The notes beneath the pieces are model-generated. The model was not told the DNA's origin, did no database searches, and saw only the letters and a list, made by a program, of their open reading frames with translations. A stretch of 64,000 nt of DNA from JANYHH01 sp965249745 (GTDB taxonomy: Bacteria > Deinococcota > Deinococci > Deinococcales > JAAFIG01). Below, in pieces: positions 16,708 to 25,283 of this stretch. The stretch is from the NCBI GenBank assembly GCA_965249745.1, contig OZ252252.1, positions 1,116,001-1,180,000 on the forward strand, read 5' to 3'. The translations under genes and the position numbers were made by a program. Every line of letters starts with the position of its first letter. The stretch's first letter is position 1.

Positions 16708-17976
16708 TCATTTCGTGCCCAGCACCTCGAGCGCCCGGTCCAGCATGGCATCGCGCCCGGTCTCACCGATCACGCCCGGTTCGTAACCCGCTTCGACATC
16801 CGGGGTGATGAAGCTTGGCACAGGGGAGCCATCCTCGTTTAGCGTGCGGACGTAGGTGATCGCCAGGGCGCTGCCGTCTATCAACTTCCAGAACTCGGTG
16901 GCGGTGTCCAGCACGCCGTAAGTGCGTTGCCCGATGACCTTACCGCGCTTGGCGGATTGGATAAAGTACGCCATCAGCTCGCCGCAACTGGCGGTTCCAC
17001 GATCCACCAGCACCGCCACGTCGCCCTGCCACAGGGCAGGATGAGGGATCTCGAAGCGGGTCGGATCTTTGGGATCGTTCCCCAGGAAACGCCCGCCGTC
17101 AAACCCGACCGTGACCCGCTGAGTCGCGGTCTCGTTGATGTTCGCGGCCCGACCGATGAATGCGCTCGAGGCTCCGTAGCACTCGGTTTCCTCGCCGCCA
17201 GGGTTGCCGCGCAGGTCAATCACGATGGCTCGCGCACCCTGGGTTTGGGCTTGCAGCACCAATCGGTGCGCTCGCGGCGCGATATCGTTGCTGCCAATAA
17301 ACGTTGGGAAGCGCATCACCAGCACGCCCGCCGGGGCGTTCGCGGGCTGATAGGTGAACGGCAGATTCGTTTTCGTCAGCTTCCGGCGCTTCATGGAGAC
17401 CGTCAGCCCGACCGGGTTCCGCGTGTCCCCTCGAGAAACCTCCAAACGAACGATTGCGTCCGTCTGAATCAGTTCGCGGAACCTGGTCACGGCATTGGGA
17501 AGTTGCAGTTTCTCGCCGTTGACTCGAGTCACGCGGTCGAACGGGCGCAGACCGCCATTGAAGGCGGGACCGCCCGCGATCACGTCCTGGATCAGCACCT
17601 CGCCCCTCGAGGTGGCGCTGCCCACGAAAATACCGAAGGTCGGGTTCGGGTTGGTGCTGACGCCGCTGAAGGCTTGTAACTCGTTCTGGTACGCGCCCGG
17701 ACTGAGGTAGTAGGTGTGACCGTCGTTCATGCCCGCCGCGAGTTGCAATAGGTACGGCGTGGCCGTGTTGAAGCCGCAATCGGCTCTGCCCGCGCAGGCT
17801 CGCTCCAGGTCCGCTTTCAAACGCAGTCCCAGCTCACCTGGGTTTACAGCGCTGTAGCCGTGATAATTCTGGGTCATGAACTGAATTGCTTGATCCAGCA
17901 AATCGGTCGCGGGGCTGGCCGCCGCGAGACCTGAGACGAGGATGCCGCCAGTAACGAGAGAACGCAGGAATCTCAC
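16708..17976 (-). CDS. S41-family peptidase with PDZ domain, exported
   Basis: 422 residues. A signal peptide (MRFLRSLVTGGILVSGLAAASPA) is followed by a helical region, a PDZ-type domain near 120-200 (FGIFVGSATSRGEVLIQDVIAG, RPFDRVTRVNGEKL) and the S41 protease fold with VIDLRGNPGGE and GTASCGELMAYF carrying the likely nucleophile Ser near residue 328. In CtpA-type enzymes the catalytic lysine sits in a GEKTFGKG-like segment; here it reads GQRTYGVLD, so the lysine is not conserved and the protein is closer to the S41 group without it. It probably acts outside the membrane on protein tails or peptides. TAGACT six bases before the GTG suggests a leaderless transcript. Confidence 0.88.
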   Translation of the reverse strand: MRFLRSLVTGGILVSGLAAASPATDLLDQAIQFMTQNYHGYSAVNPGELGLRLKADLERACAGRADCGFNTATPYLLQLAAGMNDGHTYYLSPGAYQNELQAFSGVSTNPNPTFGIFVGSATSRGEVLIQDVIAGGPAFNGGLRPFDRVTRVNGEKLQLPNAVTRFRELIQTDAIVRLEVSRGDTRNPVGLTVSMKRRKLTKTNLPFTYQPANAPAGVLVMRFPTFIGSNDIAPRAHRLVLQAQTQGARAIVIDLRGNPGGEETECYGASSAFIGRAANINETATQRVTVGFDGGRFLGNDPKDPTRFEIPHPALWQGDVAVLVDRGTASCGELMAYFIQSAKRGKVIGQRTYGVLDTATEFWKLIDGSALAITYVRTLNEDGSPVPSFITPDVEAGYEPGVIGETGRDAMLDRALEVLGTK

Positions 17977-17982
17977 GCTTTC

Positions 17983-17988
17983 AGTCTA
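17983..17988 (-). promoter_or_regulatory. Leaderless-type -10 (TAGACT)
   Basis: TAGACT on the minus strand, six bases before the GTG start of the S41 peptidase. Confidence 0.5.
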
Positions 17989-18060
17989 TCCGCCGCCGAT
18001 GAGACCACGTGCTGTACCACGGGACGAATGATTCATCATCCATGAATCATAAGGGCTAGC

Positions 18061-18089
18061 TTGACACCTGCCCCCCTACGCGCCAGACT
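18061..18089 (+). promoter_or_regulatory. Promoter of the acyl-CoA dehydrogenase operon
   Basis: TTGACA (18061-18066), 17-bp spacer, CAGACT (18084-18089), eight bases before the ATG at 18098; a good -35 with a weak -10. Confidence 0.5.
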
Positions 18090-18097
18090 CCCAGCAC

Positions 18098-19264
18098 ATG
18101 ACCTCGAGTTCTCAGTCGCTGCGTGCCCAGGTGCGCGAGTTCGTCAACACCGTCGTCATCCCACGCGAACGCGAGTTGACCGAGGACGAGGGCAAGCTGG
18201 AGGTGTTGCGCTCAGAGTTGCAGGCGGCGGCCAAAGCCAGGGGCTTGTTCGTCCCGCAGCTCCCAGCCGAACTCGGCGGGCTGGGCTTGCCGTGGCTCGA
18301 GGCGCAGGAACTCTTCATCGAAGCCGGGCGCAGTTTGCTGGGCGTGCAAGCGCTCAACATCAGTGCGCCCGACGAGGGCAACATGCACCTATTGCACTTG
18401 GTCGCCAGCCCGGAACAAAAAAAGCGTTACCTCGAGCCATTGGTGCGCGGTGAAACCCGGTCGTGCTTCTCCATGACTGAACCGCCGCCCGGCGCGGGCA
18501 GCGACCCGAGCATGTTGCGCTCGAGCGCCGAGCGCGTCGGGGACGGCTGGCGGTTGAGCGCGGGTAAGTGGTTCATCAGCGGGGCGCAGGGCGCAGCGTT
18601 CACGCTCGTACTGGCGACCACCCCTGAGGGAGCCACGATTTTCATTGTCCCGATGAACCACCCCGGCATCACCCTGAAGCGCATCATCCCGACGCTCGAC
18701 CGCCTGACACCGGGACATCACTGCGAACTCGAGTTTGCAGATGTGGAGTTGACTGCGGAGGCCGTGCTGGGCGAACCCGGCAAGGGCTTCGAATACGCCC
18801 AGTTGCGGCTCGATCCGGCTCGGTTGACGCACTGTATGCGCTGGCTCGGGACCGCCGTTCGCAGTTTGGAGATCGCCGAGGAGTACGCCGTGACCCGCGA
18901 GAGCTTCGGGCGCAAACTCTCCGAGCATCAGATGGTCCAGGACATGATCGCGCAAAGCCACATTGAGATTCACGCCAGTCGCCTGATGATCCGCGACGCC
19001 TGCGGCATGTTGGACCGGGGCGAGCGCGTGCGACACGAGGCCAGCATGACCAAAGTTTTCGTTTCCGACGCCGTGAACCGCGTGATTGACCGTTGCTTGC
19101 AAATCTGCGGTTCGTATGGCGTCTCCGAAGACATACCGATCAGTATTTTCTTCCGCGAGGCTCGCCCATTTCGCATCTACGACGGCGCGAACGAGGTTCA
19201 CAAGATGAGCATCGCCCGCCGCGTGTTGAAACGCGCCGCCGCCAGACTCGAGGCTCGAGCGTGA
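18098..19264 (+). CDS. Acyl-CoA dehydrogenase
   Basis: 388 residues, normal length for the soluble flavoprotein family that introduces the alpha-beta double bond into acyl-CoA. Visible features are CFSMTEPPPGAGSDPSML (FAD and substrate site), GKWFISGAQGA, the helical C-terminal domain and the closing YDGANEVHKMSIARRVLKR typical of the ACAD10/ACAD11-like branch. That branch is usually encoded beside a phosphotransferase of the APH fold, as here (next gene), which suggests oxidation of 4-hydroxy or otherwise modified acyl-CoAs after phosphorylation. The exact substrate is not shown. Confidence 0.93.
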   Translation: MTSSSQSLRAQVREFVNTVVIPRERELTEDEGKLEVLRSELQAAAKARGLFVPQLPAELGGLGLPWLEAQELFIEAGRSLLGVQALNISAPDEGNMHLLHLVASPEQKKRYLEPLVRGETRSCFSMTEPPPGAGSDPSMLRSSAERVGDGWRLSAGKWFISGAQGAAFTLVLATTPEGATIFIVPMNHPGITLKRIIPTLDRLTPGHHCELEFADVELTAEAVLGEPGKGFEYAQLRLDPARLTHCMRWLGTAVRSLEIAEEYAVTRESFGRKLSEHQMVQDMIAQSHIEIHASRLMIRDACGMLDRGERVRHEASMTKVFVSDAVNRVIDRCLQICGSYGVSEDIPISIFFREARPFRIYDGANEVHKMSIARRVLKRAAARLEARA

Positions 19265-19277
19265 AACCGGAGGCGGT

Positions 19278-20268
19278 GTGAAGCTCGAACAGCTCGAGGC
19301 GTTCAGTCGGGCTTTGGAACCGCTGTTCTCCGATGCGAAAGTGGTGAGGTTGCAACTCCTGGCGGGCGGAGCCAGTAAGGAGGCCTGGGCGCTAGACCTC
19401 GAGCTGTTCGGGGAAACGCGGGAGCTGATCGTGCGCCGGGCGGGCGGCGGCGCGATGAACTTGGAACAGTTGACGCTGGAACAAGAATTCAAGGTGATCG
19501 AGTCAGCGGCGGTGGCGGGCGTGACGGTGGCGCGCCCCGTGGCGTACCTGCCGGACCTGCTGGGACGCGAAGCTTTCGTCAGCCAGCGCTTAGCGGGGGA
19601 GACCGTTGGGCGGCGCGTCGTCAGCCGACCCGAACTCGAGGCGGCGCGGGCGGTTCTGCCGGAGCGCATGGCGCAGGAACTCGCCCGGATTCACAGCGTC
19701 TCACTGAACGGACTCGAATTCCTGCCCGGCTCGAGGGTGGAGAGCGGAGCGCGGCACAGTATCGAGCGTCTTGTACAACGAATTGGACAGCGTGAACGAA
19801 CCGCATCCTGTGATTGAACTGGCGCTGCTCTGGCTTCGCCAAAACGAACCCGCCGTGAGCGGTCACACCCTGGTTCACGGTGACTTTCGCATCGGCAACC
19901 TGATGGTCTCCGAAACCGGCCTGATCGGCGTGCTGGACTGGGAATTCGCGCACGTCGGCGACCCCGCCGAAGACCTGGCATGGGGCTTGATTCGCGCTTG
20001 GCGCTTCGGGCAGGACGACCAGCGCCTCGGCGGAATCGGAGCCATCGAACCCTTCTTGGAACGCTATAACGCCCTCACCGGACGCGGCATCACCCTCGAG
20101 ACGCTGTTCTACTGGGAGGTCATGGGCAACGTCAAATGGGCAGTTGGGGCGCTGACGCAAGCCAAGCGTCACCTCGATCACCTCGAGCGGAGCGTGGAAC
20201 TCGCGGTGCTGGGACGGCTCAGCGCGGAGATGGAGTTTGAGTTGCTGCATTTGCTCGAGGGGAGATGA
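19278..20268 (+). pseudogene. APH-fold phosphotransferase (ACAD10/11 N-domain-like), frameshifted
   Basis: Two overlapping frames join to one phosphotransferase. The first part (from GTG 19278, with GGAGG just upstream) gives the N-lobe up to HSIERL; then the frame changes at about 19768-19773, where one extra base (CGTCTTGTAC) moves the continuation YNELDSVNEPHPVIELALLW into the next frame. The second part keeps the catalytic loop HGDFRIGNL and the metal-binding DWEFAHVGDPAED. Either the gene is broken, or the extra T is a sequencing error. With the acyl-CoA dehydrogenase before and the DUF6285-like gene after, it forms a known type of fatty-acid or hydroxyacyl-CoA operon. Confidence 0.85.
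20254..20265 (+). repeat. 12-bp direct repeat, left copy
   Basis: CTCGAGGGGAGA, identical to 21074-21085; the two copies bound the AT-rich gene at 20270. The repeat starts with the iterated palindrome and contains the ribosome-binding site. Confidence 0.8.
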
Positions 20269-20269
20269 T

Positions 20270-21091
20270 ATGGGCGATTACAATTATTTTTGTACATTGG
20301 TCGAAAAAGCTAATTTTGAACATGTGATAAAAAAATTACTACCTAGACATCACCATTTCCATTATGGATCTATCTCCCGAAAAAATCCCATTGATAAAAG
20401 TAGGCGAGAAACTTTATTCAGAATCGAAAATCTTCAAGAACTTCCCGATATGATGTCAAAATACGAGGCATTTAAATGCCTCGATCTCACTGTTATATGC
20501 GTTTGGCATTTTATTGTTTATAATGAAACTATTTCTGCCGATGTAAGCTTGCAAGACACGGGAGTTTTTGCGGAGACGTATAACCAATATGCAATCTTGA
20601 GAATTGATCCCTCCTGGGACAATAAGGTTTTAAGATTCTATCATTTACCAATGGATCAAAGGGAAAAGTTTATGGAAATCATTTCTTGGTTTGAACCAAC
20701 TTTTGGGTTTGCAGATACTGATGCCGTTTTGCCATTTGAACGAGAGAAACTACCTAACTCGAACTCGTCAGTTGACAATATTTACCAATTGATTCGTCAT
20801 AAGGCAAAGTTTGCCTATTACGTACAAACTTTTGCTTTGCCCATCAGCGCTTTTCCGCTAGATTCACTCGAGTTTCTCGAGGTCAATACTGTCGGTAACA
20901 CGCGCTTCCTGCTTGAGTCTAGAGGTTTCGGAAATGAGCTGCAACTCATTCCGAGAGACCAACAAGTTGATACTGAAACCGAAATTTCTTGGGATGAGTA
21001 TGAAGCCTATCAACCTGCAACACTTGAATTCGCGCAGAAATGCGCTGACGAGATCAGCACCGCATTGGACATCCTCGAGGGGAGAACTTGA
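20270..21091 (+). CDS. AT-rich gene of unknown function, probably acquired
   Basis: 273 residues from the ATG at 20270, preceded by GAGGGGAGA. No family recognised. The protein is rich in Phe, Tyr, Asn and Lys and looks soluble; a segment PLDSLEFLEVNTVGNTRFLLE may be a conserved core. Base composition is sharply lower in GC than on both sides, and the iterated CTCGAG is nearly absent. It separates the phosphotransferase from the DUF6285-like gene, which normally are neighbours. The stop (TGA 21089-21091) directly precedes the next ATG. A 12-bp direct repeat flanks the insert, so horizontal acquisition by insertion is likely. An immunity or defence protein is possible but not shown. Confidence 0.65.
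   Translation: MGDYNYFCTLVEKANFEHVIKKLLPRHHHFHYGSISRKNPIDKSRRETLFRIENLQELPDMMSKYEAFKCLDLTVICVWHFIVYNETISADVSLQDTGVFAETYNQYAILRIDPSWDNKVLRFYHLPMDQREKFMEIISWFEPTFGFADTDAVLPFEREKLPNSNSSVDNIYQLIRHKAKFAYYVQTFALPISAFPLDSLEFLEVNTVGNTRFLLESRGFGNELQLIPRDQQVDTETEISWDEYEAYQPATLEFAQKCADEISTALDILEGRT
21074..21085 (+). repeat. 12-bp direct repeat, right copy
   Basis: CTCGAGGGGAGA, second copy, 820 bp after the first, overlapping the last codons of the AT-rich gene. Confidence 0.8.
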
Positions 21092-21478
21092 ATGCAGCCA
21101 CGACCTGACGCTCCAGAACTTGCCGCTGCGATCCGCGAATTCCTCGAGACGGAAATCATTCCAACTCTGACCGATCCGCGCTTGAAATTCCGCACCCTCG
21201 TCGCCATGAATGCGCTTGGGATGCTGGAGCGAGAAGTGCAGCTCGAGGAAGGATTTTTGCGGGACGAACTGAGCGGTTTGGCGGGGTTGCTGAACGTGAA
21301 TGCCGTTGCGCCCGATTCGCTCGAGGGATTACGGAAGGTCGTGCTCGAGTTGAACACGCGACTCGCCAGTCAGATCAGAACTGGGGATGTGCCAGCGGGT
21401 GCGCTCGAGACGGTAAAACGCGCAGCCGTCCATAAGTTGCGCGTCTCGAGTCCGGGGTATTTGAAGCGTTACGCCTGA
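21092..21478 (+). CDS. DUF6285-like small protein
   Basis: 128 residues, mostly helical. The beginning MQPRPDAPELAAAIREFLETEIIP and the LKFRTLVAMNALGMLERE segment match the small helical proteins (DUF6285) that accompany ACAD10/11-type acyl-CoA dehydrogenase and APH phosphotransferase genes. Function is unknown; presumably it assists that pair. The ATG abuts the stop of the inserted AT-rich gene (TGAATG). Its 3' end overlaps by 10 bp the convergent gene at 21469. Confidence 0.75.
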   Translation: MQPRPDAPELAAAIREFLETEIIPTLTDPRLKFRTLVAMNALGMLEREVQLEEGFLRDELSGLAGLLNVNAVAPDSLEGLRKVVLELNTRLASQIRTGDVPAGALETVKRAAVHKLRVSSPGYLKRYA

Positions 21479-21690
21479 GTGTTGCGTTGCGCTTTTTCGC
21501 TTTGAGTGGTCCGGCCACTCTGGCGGGCTTCGCTGGCGGCTTGACGGTCCAGTTCGCGTTCCATGTTCAGGCAATCCACCCATTCCTCGAGGGTGCGGAC
21601 ACCTTTTTCCACGGCCTCGATCGGGTGCTTGCAACGGGTTCCTTCTAAGAAGCGTTTCGCGGCGCGCCGCATGTACGACAACTTACGCAT
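21469..21690 (-). CDS. Small basic hypothetical protein
   Basis: 73 residues from the ATG at 21690, chosen because GGAGG lies 8 bp before it; a longer start at 21750 lacks such a site. The sequence begins MRKLSYMRRAAKRFLEGTRC and continues with an amphipathic helix (EAVEKGVRTLEEWVDCLNME) and a polar tail. No family recognised. It converges with the DUF6285-like gene and overlaps its end. Confidence 0.55.
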   Translation of the reverse strand: MRKLSYMRRAAKRFLEGTRCKHPIEAVEKGVRTLEEWVDCLNMERELDRQAASEARQSGRTTQSEKAQRNTQA

Positions 21691-21817
21691 AGACCAACCT
21701 CCAAAGCGTTTACCTGACTTTGGGTGATTGTAGCCCAATCCGGTTTTCATAAAGTGACAGCCGTCGCATTTTAAGACTCGAGTTCAAAAATTCGCTTCTC
21801 GGAAGTGAAGGCTGAAT

Positions 21818-22570
21818 TTAGAAATCGGCAACTCGATAATCGAAGGTCTCGTCATCACGAAACAGCATCTCCAAGTATTGACGCTTTTCCAAGGCATCAA
21901 TCATCGCAAAACCGTTTTCGGGGTCAATGTAAATCCCATCGTCCATGACGGTGTGACCGTACACGCCGAAGCTGTGACCCGCGTCGTGAACCAAGTGCGG
22001 CTTGTCCTTCCACCAGCGCTTGCTGTCGGGATCGCCGTAAAAGAAATCATCGAAGTACGCCATGCCCGGCGTCGGACCGGCGTGCGCGAAGTGAACGCCG
22101 TGCAAGCGCACGTAACGCGGAAAGCTTCGGAACCACTCCTGCAAGTCATCCGGCAGCGGCGTGCCACCCTTGGCGGGATCGAACTCGGCGTGAATCACAC
22201 CCAGGGCCGTGCCCAGCAGGAACTTATGCTCTAGGGCGGCATCGTCGTGATTCCCGAGGATCACCTGGACATTGCCACCAGACTTATCCACGAAATCCTT
22301 GATCTTGTACAGTTCTCTGGCTTGCGCCCTCGAGGCGCTTTTGAGATGTTCTGGATCGCGCCAGTTGTATTCGGAGCGCCCAGTCAACTCCTCGTAGGCT
22401 TCAATGCGCTTCGGATGCACCAGATCGCCCATCAGAATCACCCGGTAACGACCATCCAAGACAGGCTGCGTCGGATCACCGTGGGCGTCCATCGCGTACG
22501 ACGCTTTCAGCGCCCCGTACAGGTGACGCCAGTCCGCGTGAACATCACCTACAGCGATGACTTTGAGCAT
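21818..22570 (-). CDS. Calcineurin-like metallophosphoesterase
   Basis: 250 residues from the ATG at 22570, which follows TATGAT by seven bases; the ATG four codons upstream lies within that hexamer. The metal-binding motifs are in order: GDVHADW, GDLVHPKR, GNHDDAALEH, and the late HFAHAGPTP and YGHTVMDDG. It has the layout of PPP-like serine/threonine phosphatases and diadenosine tetraphosphatases (GDxH, GDxxD-like, GNHE-like). Substrate unknown; cytoplasmic. It is divergent from the membrane protein gene at 22640. Confidence 0.85.
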   Translation of the reverse strand: MLKVIAVGDVHADWRHLYGALKASYAMDAHGDPTQPVLDGRYRVILMGDLVHPKRIEAYEELTGRSEYNWRDPEHLKSASRAQARELYKIKDFVDKSGGNVQVILGNHDDAALEHKFLLGTALGVIHAEFDPAKGGTPLPDDLQEWFRSFPRYVRLHGVHFAHAGPTPGMAYFDDFFYGDPDSKRWWKDKPHLVHDAGHSFGVYGHTVMDDGIYIDPENGFAMIDALEKRQYLEMLFRDDETFDYRVADF

Positions 22571-22577
22571 TGAAAGC

Positions 22578-22583
22578 ATCATA
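22578..22583 (-). promoter_or_regulatory. Leaderless-type -10 (TATGAT)
   Basis: TATGAT on the minus strand seven bases before the phosphoesterase ATG. Confidence 0.5.
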
Positions 22584-22627
22584 ACAAGACCTTGCTAATT
22601 TGGGACAAACTTTCGGCACGCCTCAGG

Positions 22628-22633
22628 TAGCTT
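22628..22633 (+). promoter_or_regulatory. Leaderless-type -10 (TAGCTT)
   Basis: TAGCTT six bases before the GTG start of the membrane protein at 22640. Confidence 0.5.
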
Positions 22634-22639
22634 CTAAGG

Positions 22640-22996
22640 GTGTACAAATTCAAGCGCTGGCAATGGACCCTGATCGGCGCGGCGTTCCTGCTGTACTGCA
22701 CCTTCATCATCTTCCAGGTCTTCGGCAGCTTTTATATTGGCTACCCGCCGTACACGCAAGCCTGGCTGAACCACACGCGCCGCCCAATAGAGCGCAGCTT
22801 CACCCTGACTCGAGCCAGCAGCCTGCACATCTTCGGGGCACTCTCCGAGGGCCGCATCAAATTCATCCTGGACGGCAAGACCGTCACCGAATTCGTCGGT
22901 GATTACAATAAACGCCTGACCCTGCCGCCCGGCGAGCACACGTTCCGGCTCGAGATGGACGAGGCGACGGGCAGTTTCGATTATCGGCTGGAATGA
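22640..22996 (+). CDS. Small membrane-anchored protein of unknown function
   Basis: 118 residues. One N-terminal membrane helix (WTLIGAAFLLYCTFIIFQVFG) is followed by an extracytoplasmic domain with IKFILDGKTVTEF and LTLPPGEHTFRLEMDEATGSF, which reads like a PEGA-type or Ig-like beta domain. No family recognised. The GTG start lies six bases after TAGCTT. It stands alone before the repeat-rich spacer 22997-23249. Confidence 0.65.
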   Translation: MYKFKRWQWTLIGAAFLLYCTFIIFQVFGSFYIGYPPYTQAWLNHTRRPIERSFTLTRASSLHIFGALSEGRIKFILDGKTVTEFVGDYNKRLTLPPGEHTFRLEMDEATGSFDYRLE

Positions 22997-23017
22997 CCCC
23001 AGCTCGAGTTTCACGGC

Positions 23018-23056
23018 TTTCGTAAGGGTTTGACCTATCAAACCCAGCCACCAACG
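23018..23056 (-). repeat. Dispersed hairpin element, copy 2 (complete)
   Basis: Read on the minus strand: CGTTGGTGGCTGGG head, a stem GGGTTTGA...TCAAACCC with a short loop, and the tail TTACGAAA. It is one of the two best copies. Confidence 0.7.
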
Positions 23057-23083
23057 CCGTCGCTCGAGACATTCCAAGCAATA

Positions 23084-23119
23084 TTTCTCGAGAAAGGTCA
23101 AGGGCAGCTCGCTATCGCG
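23084..23119 (-). repeat. Longer repeat arm shared with 27281-27313
   Basis: On the minus strand CGATAGCGAGCTGCCCTTG and the following ACCTTTCTCGAGAA match 27281-27313 with about two substitutions and one extra T. In both places a hairpin element of the dispersed family follows 30-60 bp later. Confidence 0.7.
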
Positions 23120-23157
23120 TCCTCTCTCTGTGTGCAGGGCACAACGCCCCTCTCACC

Positions 23158-23193
23158 CCTCGCTGAAGCGAGGACCTCTCTCATGGAGAGAGG
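23158..23193. repeat. Two adjacent perfect hairpins
   Basis: CCTCGC-TGAA-GCGAGG (23158-23173) and CCTCTCTC-ATG-GAGAGAGG (23175-23193) stand side by side in the spacer between the membrane protein gene and speA; no T tail. Confidence 0.6.
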
Positions 23194-23249
23194 TTGGTGG
23201 CAACGGGCAGGCTCGAGGTCTATTTTTTTGTGATCTCGAGGGTTGGGGT

Positions 23250-25169
23250 TTACTCGAGGTAGGTGTATCCGACGAGTTCTTCGTCGTAATGCTCCAAAAA
23301 GGTATCGCCTTCCGCGACGCCGATCAAACCCTTGGCGATGGCTTCCTCCACCTCGTCACGCACGGCTGCCGAGAGTTTCGGGGCGCTGTACCCCATGCCT
23401 TCGATCATGCGGCGGGCTTTTTGGCCGCGCACGAACAGGTCCAGTTTGTAATCGCCGGTCTCGTCGTTGATGGAGACGTGAACCTCGTTGACTTTGCCGA
23501 ACAGGTTGTGGGCACTTCCAAGCACATCCTGGTACGCGCCCATCAGGAAGACGCCCAAGTAATAGGGTTTGCCGTTCAGCTCGTGCAGCGGGAGTGTGTT
23601 CTGCACGTCACGCAAGTCAATAAATTTCTCCATCTTGCCGTCAGAGTCGCAGGTGATGTCCACGATCGTGCCGCGCCGCGTCGGACGCTCGTCCAATCGG
23701 GTCAACGGCGAGATTGGGAACAGAGCGTCAATCGCCCAGTGATCTGGCAGGCTCTGAAATAGCGAGAAATTGCAGATGTACTTGTCGGCCAACAACGCTG
23801 GCAAATCCTCGAGTTCGTCTGGCACGTACTTGGGGTCGGCATCTTGGATGGTGCGGGCGATTTTCTGCGCGATCCGGTTGAACAGCTCCTCGCCTCTGGC
23901 GCGATCCGTCAGGCTGAGATAGCCCAGGTCGTACAGGCTATGCATCTGCGCCTTGTCGTCCACGGCGTCGTTGTACATTTCAGAGTAATTCTTGACGTTG
24001 ATGCCGTCCAGAATCTGTTCCATGTCGGTGATGAGCTGGTTCTGATCTGGGTGTCCGGGTCCGAGGACCGCCGGGAACTGTGTCGGTCCCGCCACGTCTA
24101 GCACCGGCAAAATTAGCACCGCATGATGGGCGGTCACGGCGCGGCCGCTCTCGGTCACGATGGTCGGGTAAGCATCGCGGGAGAGTTCAGCCTCTTTACA
24201 GGTCTCGAGGACGCTGTAGACGACATCGCTGGCGTACTGCTGGGCGGTGTAATTGGCGCTGGCGTAAAAGGTGGTTTTAGAACCGTCGTAATCCACGGCC
24301 AGTCCACCGCCGACGTTCAGGTACTTGACCGGCACGCCGAGTTCGCGCAACTCTGCGTAGGTCTGGGCCGCCTCGCGGACCGCGACTTTGACACGGCGAA
24401 TATCGGTCAGTTGGCTGCCGACGTGGGTGTGGAGCATCACCAGCGCGTCGGTCAGCTTGGCTTCCTTCAGACGTTTCACGACCGCCAGGAGTTCCGTGGC
24501 GTTCAACCCAAACTTCGCCTGATCGCCGCCGGATTCCTCCCACTGCCCGCTGCCGCGAGCGTGCAGCTTGAAGCGCGCCCCAATCGCGGGCTTAACGCCG
24601 ACCTCTTTGGCGATGCGTAGCACGCGCTCCAACTCAGAAAACTTTTCCAAGGTGATGACGACGTTGCGTCCAAGTTTCCTGCCCCAGAGCGCCAATCGCA
24701 CGAAGCCGTCGTCCTTGAAGCCGTTGCAGCAGAGCAGCGCCTCCGGGTGCATCTCCTGGGCTAAACACAGCGCCAGTTCCGCCTTGCTGCCCGCCTCGAG
24801 ACCGTAAGCGAACGGCTTCCCGGCTTCCGCCAGGGTTTCCACGACGACTCGGCGCTGATTGACCTTGATCGGCAGGACCCCCTGGTACTTGCCGGGGTAA
24901 TCGTATTCCAGCATCGCCGTCTGGAATAATTCGTTCAGCATCTGAACGCGGTTCTCCAAGATTTGCGGGAAGCGGATAATCATCGGCAGCGTCTCGTCAC
25001 GCTTCAACACGTCATCTACGATGTCTGTTAGCGCCACGCCGTTTTTGCTTTGAGTCGGCGTGGCCTCCAAGACACCCTTCTTGCCGACTCGGAAATAGCC
25101 ACCCGACCAGTTTTGAATGCCGTACAACTCGGCGGCGTCAGTGGGAGTGAAACGATCCAGGGTTTTCAA
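23250..25169 (-). CDS. speA: Biosynthetic arginine decarboxylase
   Basis: 639 residues from the TTG at 25169, chosen because homologues begin just before RFTPTDAAELYGI; upstream in-frame codons look non-coding and an upstream promoter lies at 25252-25283. The enzyme converts arginine to agmatine with pyridoxal phosphate, the first step of a polyamine route. The alanine-racemase-like barrel shows VLPIKVNQRRVVVE with the PLP lysine, HTHVGSQLTD, KYLNVGGGLAVDYDG; the C-terminal part has CDSDGK and YLGVFLMGAYQDVLG, where the active-site Cys and Asp region is expected. No other polyamine gene is adjacent. Confidence 0.95.
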   Translation of the reverse strand: MKTLDRFTPTDAAELYGIQNWSGGYFRVGKKGVLEATPTQSKNGVALTDIVDDVLKRDETLPMIIRFPQILENRVQMLNELFQTAMLEYDYPGKYQGVLPIKVNQRRVVVETLAEAGKPFAYGLEAGSKAELALCLAQEMHPEALLCCNGFKDDGFVRLALWGRKLGRNVVITLEKFSELERVLRIAKEVGVKPAIGARFKLHARGSGQWEESGGDQAKFGLNATELLAVVKRLKEAKLTDALVMLHTHVGSQLTDIRRVKVAVREAAQTYAELRELGVPVKYLNVGGGLAVDYDGSKTTFYASANYTAQQYASDVVYSVLETCKEAELSRDAYPTIVTESGRAVTAHHAVLILPVLDVAGPTQFPAVLGPGHPDQNQLITDMEQILDGINVKNYSEMYNDAVDDKAQMHSLYDLGYLSLTDRARGEELFNRIAQKIARTIQDADPKYVPDELEDLPALLADKYICNFSLFQSLPDHWAIDALFPISPLTRLDERPTRRGTIVDITCDSDGKMEKFIDLRDVQNTLPLHELNGKPYYLGVFLMGAYQDVLGSAHNLFGKVNEVHVSINDETGDYKLDLFVRGQKARRMIEGMGYSAPKLSAAVRDEVEEAIAKGLIGVAEGDTFLEHYDEELVGYTYLE

Positions 25170-25251
25170 CGCGGTAACTGCCTCCAGACGACGGCGCGGT
25201 GAACCGATCTCACGACGACTGCCTCGAGCCGCATCGCGCGCACAAGCGACG

Positions 25252-25283
25252 AGTATACAAAATTCTGACAATCCAAATGTCAA
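25252..25283 (-). promoter_or_regulatory. Likely speA promoter
   Basis: Minus strand TTGACA (25278-25283) and TATACT (25252-25257) with a long 20-bp spacer; the alternative -10 TTGTAT gives a 17-bp spacer. It predicts a leader of about 75 nt before the TTG start. Confidence 0.55.
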
